From positions 175,048 to 239,047 of the forward strand of contig NZ_FUYV01000004.1 in NCBI RefSeq assembly GCF_900168165.1: a stretch of 64,000 bases of DNA, given 5' to 3'. This stretch comes from Alkalitalea saponilacus. Its GTDB lineage: Bacteria > Bacteroidota > Bacteroidia > Bacteroidales > Marinilabiliaceae. Under the pieces are notes generated by a model that worked only from the letters and a program-made list of their open reading frames with translations, did not search any database and was not told the origin of the DNA. Below are positions 55,683-64,000 of the stretch, one piece after another (the first letter of the stretch is position 1; each line of letters begins with the position of its first letter). The translations under genes and the position numbers were made by a program.

Positions 55683-56051
55683 ATGTTTAAAGAAGACTTT
55701 AAAGATCATTTGAATGATGTAAAAGATGAGTTTGAGAAATACGTCGATAAGCGCATAGACTTATTGAAATTGCACATTGTGGAAGAGTTGTCCAGGTTTA
55801 CCGCAGGGTTTGCAGTAAAAATGGGCATTCTTTACCTGCTTTTTTTCGCTTTGATGTTTATTTCTATTGCAGGAGCCTATTTTTTGGGACATATATTAGA
55901 ATCCGTAACCCTTGGATTTCTAATTATCGCGGGTTTCTATTTTTTATTAGCGTGGATGTTCTATCTGCTTCGCCGAAAAGTGGTTGAAAAACCAGTAATC
56001 AGATCATTTGTAAAGCTCTTTTTCCCAAAATTTGAGGATGATGATGAGTAG
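55683..56051 (+). CDS. Phage-holin-like (PF07332-type) membrane protein
   Basis: A 122-residue protein. An amphipathic, charged N-terminus (1-40) leads to two membrane spans (about 47-75 and 80-105) and an acidic C-terminus (KFEDDDE). The layout fits the Phage_holin_3_6/YqjE-type families, which in Bacteroidota lie next to YtxH and are not lytic holins. It is 235 bp from the YtxH gene. Confidence 0.78.
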   Translation: MFKEDFKDHLNDVKDEFEKYVDKRIDLLKLHIVEELSRFTAGFAVKMGILYLLFFALMFISIAGAYFLGHILESVTLGFLIIAGFYFLLAWMFYLLRRKVVEKPVIRSFVKLFFPKFEDDDE

Positions 56052-56152
56052 AATGTCGGCTTATAGGGTATGTCAATAAAGACATCAATTAAAATTGGAT
56101 AACATTTAGAATATTAGATGTTTTTACAACTAATACTACTTAATTCAATCAA

Positions 56153-56160
56153 TAACTTTG
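56153..56160 (+). promoter_or_regulatory. TAACTTTG promoter box
   Basis: An exact TAnnTTTG element between the holin-like gene and the following small gene, with expected start near 56167 and the next ATG at 56220. It suggests that the 81-residue protein is transcribed separately. No clear -33 partner. Confidence 0.45.
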
Positions 56161-56219
56161 CGATATATTTTAATGTTTAAGTCAAAACAGTATAAAAATA
56201 TTACAAAACGTATTTTCCC

Positions 56220-56465
56220 ATGGCAAAACGAAAAATCAGTTATCATTACATCGAATCATTTCAGGAATTGGAAGAGGAGAAAACCCGACTGCTATATGAG
56301 GTTAGGCTGGCTCGCCGTAAACTGGATTTGTCTGTGATGGAGTTTAGTGCCGCTCTTAGTCCAATGCGTTTGCTATCCTCTGCCTTGGCAGAATGGATAA
56401 AACCACTTTCCGGTGCATTAAGGCAGTGGATAGAGAGTAAGATTACCGGGCAGTCGAGAAAATAG
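56220..56465 (+). CDS. Small charged protein in the YtxH group
   Basis: An 81-residue protein of unknown function: a charged coiled start (SFQELEEEKTRLLYEVRLARRKLDL), then a moderately hydrophobic amphipathic part (SALAEWIKPLSGALRQWI) and a basic end. It contains no recognised domain. Location after YtxH and holin-like genes suggests a role in the same envelope stress group, as the three genes are often neighbours in Bacteroidota. Confidence 0.7.
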   Translation: MAKRKISYHYIESFQELEEEKTRLLYEVRLARRKLDLSVMEFSAALSPMRLLSSALAEWIKPLSGALRQWIESKITGQSRK

Positions 56466-56488
56466 AACGCTAAATAAGAGATTGGTAC

Positions 56489-59045
<2,557 letters not shown>

Positions 59046-59140
59046 TATTCATAATTATTTCGGCTTTTATCCATTTACTTTTTACTTTTATGCACATATT
59101 CTAAACACAAACAAAACTGTGCAATATATAAATCATTAAA

Positions 59141-59692
59141 ATGAAGTTATTTCGAAAAACACGAACCCGAGTTGGGGCATGGATTTTAAACAGGCAGGCA
59201 AAATCGGTCAAGCGAATTGTTAATGTAATAAGTCTTAAACAGGCCAAAAACATTGCCATTGTTTTCGATGCCGGCGATAAGGGAATTGTGGATGAAGTGA
59301 ACCGTTTTATTAAATCCAGAACTGAGTTTGGCACCAATTTTACCCTTTTGGGCTATATTCCTGAACATGTAACAGAGCATAATTATATAAGTGACAAAAA
59401 GAAGACTTTCTTCACCGTTAAGGATCTTGGTTTTTTCATGTACCCACAAAGTGAATCAGTTTCGGCATTTATAGAATCTACCCCCGATTTGCTGGTGGTA
59501 ATTTCCAGATATTACTATTTCCCCCTTCATTGGGTGGTAAAATTGTCTAAGGCGCGATTTAAAGCAGGAGCATCCAAACCATTTGGCGACGATCTGGATT
59601 TTATGATAGAGCTGAATGAGCAAAATGATATCTATCTAACTGATCAATTGGCTCACTATCTGGGAAGTATAAATGAAAATAAGATGGCATAA
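59141..59692 (+). CDS. DUF6913-family protein
   Basis: A 183-residue cytoplasmic protein found widely in Bacteroidota next to ligA (family call from recall, not verified). It begins MKLFRKTRTRVGAWILNRQAKS and contains IAIVFDAGDK and a TLLGYIPE stretch. No membrane span, no catalytic motif. The central FTVKDLGFFMYPQSE and RYYYFPLHWVVKLSKARFK segments are conserved-looking. It could be an unknown housekeeping factor; nothing in the sequence tells which. It is 95 bp after ligA and followed closely by LpoB. Confidence 0.75.
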   Translation: MKLFRKTRTRVGAWILNRQAKSVKRIVNVISLKQAKNIAIVFDAGDKGIVDEVNRFIKSRTEFGTNFTLLGYIPEHVTEHNYISDKKKTFFTVKDLGFFMYPQSESVSAFIESTPDLLVVISRYYYFPLHWVVKLSKARFKAGASKPFGDDLDFMIELNEQNDIYLTDQLAHYLGSINENKMA

Positions 59693-59729
59693 AAATTGAT
59701 GATGGAAATTAACTTTAATAATAAAAATT

Positions 59730-60320
59730 ATGAGATACATATCACTTACCCTTATTGTTGCCCTTGCCGGATTATTTATGCTTCAGGGCTGTACTTCGCG
59801 ACGCGTTGAGCGTGTTGGATTAGATGAAACCATTGATCTCAGTGGACGTTGGAACGATACCGACTCGCGGTTGACTGCACAGGCCATGGTTGATCAGATT
59901 CTAGGTGGTCATTGGATAGATCATCATACCCGCAACACCGATGAAAGACCCGTAGTAATTGTGGGACTTGTTTATAATAAATCCCATGAGCACATCAGTG
60001 CAGAAACATTTATACGCGACGTTGAAAGATCATTTATAAACAGTGGCAGAGTGCGTTTGGTGCAAGCCGGTGATAAACGAGAAGAACTACGTCGGGAACG
60101 TGCAGCGCAGCAAGAATTTGCCTCGGTAGAAACCGCCAAAAGATGGGGTCAGGAATTGGGCGCAGATTATATGCTCAATGGCGATATAAACTCAATAGTT
60201 GATACTTATCGTCGCGAAAGAGTGATTTACTATCGCGTGAATTTGGAGCTAACTCACCTTGAAACCAGCGAAATCGTTTGGATTGGTGATAAACAAATAC
60301 GTAAATACGTCAGAAACTAA
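59730..60320 (+). CDS. lpoB: Penicillin-binding protein activator LpoB-like lipoprotein
   Basis: A 196-residue lipoprotein with lipobox LQGC (Cys21). After a short spacer follows a LpoB/PF13036 domain: DLSGRWNDTDSRLTAQAMVDQIL, VVIVGLVYNKSHEHI, and TAKRWGQELGADYMLNGDI. In E. coli LpoB sits in the outer membrane and activates PBP1b. Here it is paired with a COG3014-like lipoprotein, a neighbourhood also known from Gammaproteobacteria. It is followed by a strong hairpin. Confidence 0.85.
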   Translation: MRYISLTLIVALAGLFMLQGCTSRRVERVGLDETIDLSGRWNDTDSRLTAQAMVDQILGGHWIDHHTRNTDERPVVIVGLVYNKSHEHISAETFIRDVERSFINSGRVRLVQAGDKREELRRERAAQQEFASVETAKRWGQELGADYMLNGDINSIVDTYRRERVIYYRVNLELTHLETSEIVWIGDKQIRKYVRN

Positions 60321-60350
60321 AGTTTTTGACCAACTATTATGGAATGATTA

Positions 60351-60374
60351 CCGTGCGGAATATTTTCCGCACGG
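60351..60374 (+). terminator. GC-rich hairpin between LpoB and COG3014 genes
   Basis: CCGTGCGGAA-TATT-TTCCGCACGG, a perfect 10-bp stem with a 4-nt loop. There is no T run after it, so it may be a processing or attenuation site rather than a full terminator. It lies 31 bp after the lpoB stop. Confidence 0.5.
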
Positions 60375-60439
60375 CATTTAAACTTTTCAGAATTCAGAAC
60401 AAAGTCCTCAACTCTGCAATTAAATATAACTCAATTACA

Positions 60440-61825
60440 ATGAAGTATCTGCTGATGGTAAATATGTTGTTGATCCTGACAGGATGTGCTACATTTTACC
60501 AGCGTACGGCTGAGGTTCAAACACAAATTGCTTCCGGGGATTTTGAGCAGGCCAACCGTTCCCTGGAGCGTAACAGGCGATGGGCAGAAAGTAATAATCA
60601 CAGGGTTCTGTTTTACATGAACCGCGGATTGGTTCTTTTCATGATGGGTGAACATGAAGAGAGTAACCGCTATTTTGACAAAGCGGATTTTTATATTGAG
60701 GATTACAGAAAGAACTTAGCCACCGAGGCATTGGTTCTTGTTTCCAACCCCATGGCTCGCCCCTATCCTCCTGAGGATTTTGAATCCATCATGATTCACT
60801 ACTACAAAGCACTGAATTTTATTGCGCTAAACAACTATGAAGGAGCATTGGTTGAAGCGCGACGCGTAAACATCAGACTTCAGGAAATTAACGATCAATA
60901 CCGGAATCATAAGAACCGTTATGCACGTGATGCTTTTGCTCACAATTTGATGGGACTGATTTACCAGGCCAGCGGTGATTACAACAATGCATTCATCGCC
61001 TATCGAAATGCATTGGAGATTTATGAAACCGATTACACCGAACTTTTTCATCTTGGCCCACCATTGCAATTAAAGAAAGATCTACTTTATTCGGCAAGTC
61101 GAATTGGTTTTAGAAACGAAGTACGTTATTATGAAGAAAAGTTTGGCATTAAAACACCGGAACCAACCAGGGAAAACGGTGATTTGGTTTATATATGGAT
61201 GAATGGGTTGGGGCCTGTAAAATCTGAATGGAGCTTGAATCTTACCAACATGGGAACCCGAAACGGAATGATGATTTTTGGAAGCGATGAACTCGGAGTG
61301 ACTTTTCCAATTTATCTGGGCAATCAATCTTCACAGCAAAGGGCTTCTTTGAGCAATTTATCAATCATTCGCGTGGCATTTCCAAAATATGTAGAGCGCC
61401 CTCCACTCTATCATGAAGCATCATTATTGTTCCAGGGAGAAAGACACCGACTTGAAATGGCACAAAACATTAACCGCATTGCATTTCAATCTTTACAGGA
61501 TCGAATGTTGCGCGAAGTCGGAAACAACATTATGCGACTGGCTGCCAAGCAGATCATGGAAAGAACAGCTCGTAATGAAAATAGAAACCTTGGAGCTTTG
61601 GTCAGCATCATAAACGCCATAACTGAGCGTGCCGATACCCGAAATTGGCAATCACTACCCTATTCCCTATCCTATACCCGTGTTTCGTTGCCGGCAGGCG
61701 AAAATGAGTTAGTACTGGAGCAACACAGAGTTGGTGGCGGGGTTTCTTCAGAGAATGTTTCAGTGAACATACAACCCGGCGATACGAGTTTCAGGGTTTT
61801 TCATCAACTAGGGACACGCCCATAA
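60440..61825 (+). CDS. COG3014-like lipoprotein with TPR helices
   Basis: About 461 residues from the ATG at 60440, where MKYLLMVNMLLILTGCATF gives a lipoprotein signal (Cys16). An in-frame ATG 38 codons upstream is ignored. Residues 30-210 are helical repeats (FEQANRSLERNRRW, AFIAYRNALEIYE), including a TPR-like hairpin pair. The C-terminal half (from about 255) is beta-rich (VSLPAGENELVLEQHRVGGG). COG3014 proteins occur beside LpoB; a joint role in envelope assembly is inferred. The 3' end overlaps yigZ by 35 bp. Confidence 0.8.
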   Translation: MKYLLMVNMLLILTGCATFYQRTAEVQTQIASGDFEQANRSLERNRRWAESNNHRVLFYMNRGLVLFMMGEHEESNRYFDKADFYIEDYRKNLATEALVLVSNPMARPYPPEDFESIMIHYYKALNFIALNNYEGALVEARRVNIRLQEINDQYRNHKNRYARDAFAHNLMGLIYQASGDYNNAFIAYRNALEIYETDYTELFHLGPPLQLKKDLLYSASRIGFRNEVRYYEEKFGIKTPEPTRENGDLVYIWMNGLGPVKSEWSLNLTNMGTRNGMMIFGSDELGVTFPIYLGNQSSQQRASLSNLSIIRVAFPKYVERPPLYHEASLLFQGERHRLEMAQNINRIAFQSLQDRMLREVGNNIMRLAAKQIMERTARNENRNLGALVSIINAITERADTRNWQSLPYSLSYTRVSLPAGENELVLEQHRVGGGVSSENVSVNIQPGDTSFRVFHQLGTRP

Positions 61826-62402
61826 GTTGCTCAAACCGGCTTGATAACTCCATATATTTACTCTCTCTGATTGACAATACCATTTCGCACCTGAGATTAA
61901 AATCCTGATGAACAATTGCAGGCTCCATCTCTTTGATGACTCTCATGGCATCGTTCATATTTTCATAAGCAAAATGTATGGTAAGCTGTTTGTCAATAGT
62001 TCGTTCAACTATAATACCATTGGAAATTGCATCAGCAGCTGACTCTTTGTAGGCCTGTATCAGACCGCTGGTACCAAGTTTTGTTCCGCCAAAATAGCGT
62101 ACCACAACAATTAAAACATTGGTGATTTCATAGGATTTAATCTGGCCGTGTATAGGTTTTCCTGCAGTTCCCGATGGCTCACCATCATCGTTTACACGAA
62201 AGTGCATACCATCGTTTCCCAATTGCCAGGCATAGCAATGATGACGTGCATCATAATACCTGGCTTTTACCTGGTCAATGAGTTCCTTGATTTCAATTTC
62301 AGTCTCTACAGGCCAGGCAAAGGCCAAAAATTTACTCCCTTTCTCTTTGTATAAACCTTCAGCCGGCTCTGCCAGTGTTTTATAGGTATCTGATAATTCC
62401 AT
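61791..62402 (-). CDS. yigZ: YigZ/IMPACT family protein
   Basis: About 203 residues from the second Met at 62402 (the Met two codons earlier is possible). UPF0029 N-terminal domain with FLAFAWPVETEIEIKELID, the signature DDGEPSGTAGKPI (near 75) and VVVRYFGGTKLGTSGLIQAY, then a DUF1949 C-terminal domain. The family is related to IMPACT, a regulator of translation control; its bacterial role is unclear. It converges with and overlaps the lipoprotein gene by 35 bp. Confidence 0.92.
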   Translation of the reverse strand: MELSDTYKTLAEPAEGLYKEKGSKFLAFAWPVETEIEIKELIDQVKARYYDARHHCYAWQLGNDGMHFRVNDDGEPSGTAGKPIHGQIKSYEITNVLIVVVRYFGGTKLGTSGLIQAYKESAADAISNGIIVERTIDKQLTIHFAYENMNDAMRVIKEMEPAIVHQDFNLRCEMVLSIRESKYMELSSRFEQLMGVSLVDEKP

Positions 62403-62466
62403 AAACATTCAAATATCAGAGCAAAATAACATCAAATGATGCGATTTGCATAATATATCCGTCTGT

Positions 62467-63069
62467 TTATTTCTCTAGAACATTGTTGAATTCTAGTTCG
62501 GGATACTTCGATAAGGCAAATTGAAGAAAATGGTCGCGCTTTGCTTCATCTGCCAGAGTAATTTGAGGATAGAAGTAGTGTCCTTTGATGGTCATGCCGC
62601 AAAAACCAAACACCTCTTCCCCCTGACTTTTTTTGAATGCGGTAATCAAATCCTTCTCTTCATACTCTTCCACCGTGTTTCCCATGGTGGTATGAATCAC
62701 CACTTTCTTGTCAGTCAACAAGCCTGTTGCACCGTTGGCACCATAGTTAAAGGCAAATCCGTTGGTCAGTACCCTGTCGATGTAACCTTTAAGAATTCCC
62801 GGAAAAGAAGCCCACCAAAGTGGATAAATCACAGATATTAAATCGGCTTCTTTTATATACTCCTGTTCTGTTTTAATATCATCTGGTGTTACTCCCTGTT
62901 TTAATTGCCCCAGGTCGTCGGGGGACAAAACCGCTGGGAATTTTACGTCATAAAGATCACGTATAATGACTTTCCAGCCCTCTTCACGGTATTTATTGGC
63001 AAGTTCATTGGCCAAATATATGCTGAAACTGTTTTTGGACGGATGTGATACTATGATTAAGTGTGTCAT
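62467..63069 (-). CDS. NAD(P)H-quinone oxidoreductase (flavodoxin-like fold)
   Basis: A 200-residue cytoplasmic FMN/FAD protein of the MdaB/KefF/NQO family. Start THLIIVSHPSKNSFSIYLANEL, substrate loop LISVIYPLWWASFPGILKGYIDRVLTNGFAFNY, and IHTTMGNTVEEY. It reduces quinones or other electrophiles by two electrons. The exact donor and acceptor cannot be told. It stands alone, with a terminator of the upstream DUF4168 gene before it. Confidence 0.88.
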   Translation of the reverse strand: MTHLIIVSHPSKNSFSIYLANELANKYREEGWKVIIRDLYDVKFPAVLSPDDLGQLKQGVTPDDIKTEQEYIKEADLISVIYPLWWASFPGILKGYIDRVLTNGFAFNYGANGATGLLTDKKVVIHTTMGNTVEEYEEKDLITAFKKSQGEEVFGFCGMTIKGHYFYPQITLADEAKRDHFLQFALSKYPELEFNNVLEK

Positions 63070-63142
63070 TTTTTAATATGATTAAGTTGATAATACTCTT
63101 TTAACCTTACCAAGCTTAATTTGTTCGAATGCGTGAAGTTAA

Positions 63143-63193
63143 TAAAGCCAAAAACTCCTGTTTCCGAATGGAAAACAGGAGTTTTTGGCTTTA
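63143..63193 (-). terminator. Terminator of the DUF4168 gene
   Basis: Stem ATAAAGCCAAAAACTCCTGT against ACAGGAGTTTTTGGCTTTAT, extended by TTTCC/GGAAA with one bulge. It lies 18 bp after the stop codon. Confidence 0.85.
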
Positions 63194-63211
63194 TGCAAAC
63201 ATTATAAAATA

Positions 63212-63700
63212 CTACTGCATTTGACCAAGTCTTTCATCAATTTGTTGTCTTACAACGGGGTCGCTCTGGTAAGCAGCCATAATTCCCTGGTAAAGATCCA
63301 AATCCATACCTTCTTCCTGAATGGCCTCCATTACATCACTTTGAATCTCCATCTGAATTTGCTGAAGAGACTGCGAAATGGTTTGAAACTTGGTGATTTC
63401 AGCTTCGTCAACACCTTGCACATCTCCAGTGGTTTGAAGTTGTGTTGCTATGGCATTGAACGTTTCCAGATCCATACCCTCTTCTTCAATTTTGTCAATC
63501 ATTTTTTCCTCAGCAGCTTCCTGAATGGGAATTACCTTTACCACTGTGTTTACAAACTGGTCAATTTGATCTTCTGAAAAAGATGCCTGTTCTTGTGGCA
63601 TTTGCATATCAAACTGTTGCGCATTTGTTGTCATGGCAACAAATGCAAACATAAACGCACTTGCTAAAACTTTCTGAATCTGATTTCTAGTAAAACTCAT
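63212..63700 (-). CDS. DUF4168 secreted protein
   Basis: A 162-residue protein with a signal peptide (about 1-27, ending TTNAQQ). The mature part is helical and acidic: two similar segments, DKIEEEGMDLETFNAIATQ (near 70) and EAIQEEGMDLDLYQGIMAA (near 125), show an internal duplication with motif EEGMDL. DUF4168 proteins are secreted or periplasmic, of unknown function. It has its own terminator; its promoter should lie at 63701-63850. Confidence 0.85.
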   Translation of the reverse strand: MSFTRNQIQKVLASAFMFAFVAMTTNAQQFDMQMPQEQASFSEDQIDQFVNTVVKVIPIQEAAEEKMIDKIEEEGMDLETFNAIATQLQTTGDVQGVDEAEITKFQTISQSLQQIQMEIQSDVMEAIQEEGMDLDLYQGIMAAYQSDPVVRQQIDERLGQMQ

Positions 63701-64000
63701 AAACCTCTATTTTGATTAAATCCTGAAGAATAGTTTGAAAGCATCGGTATTCTTCAATATGGATAAATAATTTAATTAATGATTGATGCTTTCATTCAAA
63801 ATTTATTGAAATTCAATTAATTAATCATTTAAAACAAAATTGGTTATTCTGATATAGAATTCAAAAGATTATTACAAAGTATATATGAGTTTAACAGATA
63901 TTAACAAATACTATCTCACCGGAGTTAACTCCATTGTTTCCTGGAAAAAGATAAGCACATCATACCTGTATGCAGGTAGTGACGGTACATAGTTTCCCTG
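63701..64000. other. Right-end spacer with a possible partial minus-strand frame
   Basis: AT-rich upstream region of the DUF4168 gene. On the minus strand a frame is open from the window edge down to 63911 (30 codons, ending ...FFQETMELTPVR), which could be the C-terminus of a gene to the right, but 30 codons is too short to support. TACCTG-TATG-CAGGTA at 63963-63978 is a small inverted repeat. Confidence 0.3.

Noticed and set aside
55683-56051. Holin-like gene as a phage lysis module
   Set aside because: No endolysin or phage genes; the chromosomal YtxH context argues against lysis.

Overview
The window looks like chromosomal DNA from a Bacteroidota bacterium, most likely of the Bacteroidales/Marinilabiliales type. 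The signs are a type 9 secretion C-terminal sorting domain, the DUF4295 gene next to rpmG and rpmB, a long SecA with a zinc tail, a fused alpha/beta E1 dehydrogenase, a META-domain lipoprotein, start codons without Shine-Dalgarno sequences, and several promoter boxes of the TAnnTTTG type. By eye the DNA is moderately AT-rich (not computed). I saw no rRNA, tRNA, CRISPR array, transposase or phage module. Almost everything is housekeeping or envelope physiology.

Layout. 1-8.6 kb: 3' part of threonine synthase, a secreted TPR protein, ClpC (minus), GyrA, a second secreted TPR protein. 8.6-9.4 kb: a 328-bp tandem duplication without a convincing gene. 9.4-13.4 kb (minus): serine hydrolase of the beta-lactamase fold, two exported thioredoxin-fold proteins, a DUF4105 membrane protein. 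13.4-18.8 kb: a regulatory zone with an AT-rich spacer carrying palindromic sites, a protein resembling an NtrC-type regulator without its ATPase core, pyrD-pyrK, an XRE regulator and a 1.1-kb gap. Related palindromes recur beside all of these. 18.8-23 kb: flavodoxin, 2-oxoacid dehydrogenase E1 and E2. 23.3-28.8 kb: a divergent tyrosine phenol-lyase-like enzyme, a PlsC acyltransferase, isocitrate dehydrogenase and dnaX, which is split by a reading-frame change at an A10 slippery run.

29-43 kb: Na/phosphate transporter, META lipoprotein, T9SS cargo, rimO-ftsY-DUF4295-rpmG-rpmB, cinA, an M48 protease, lgt and secA; several of these serve translation, protein targeting and lipoprotein maturation. 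43.5-50.5 kb: a small unknown membrane protein, an FAD amine oxidase, trhO-dus (tRNA modification), rhomboid, threonine aldolase and a universal stress protein. 51-54.3 kb: a membrane-bound HTH regulator and a RelA-type (p)ppGpp synthetase with a degenerate hydrolase site. 54.3-64 kb: a YtxH/holin-like/small-protein trio, an unusually long LigA, DUF6913, LpoB with a COG3014-type lipoprotein, YigZ, a quinone reductase and a DUF4168 protein.

No wholly new multi-gene system is evident. The best leads are the dnaX frameshift site (A AAA AAG with an abutting hairpin), the internally expanded helix-hairpin-helix part of LigA, the TTACATATGTAA-like operator family around the XRE/pyrKD/NtrC-remnant region, the 328-bp tandem repeat and the divergent phenol-lyase.
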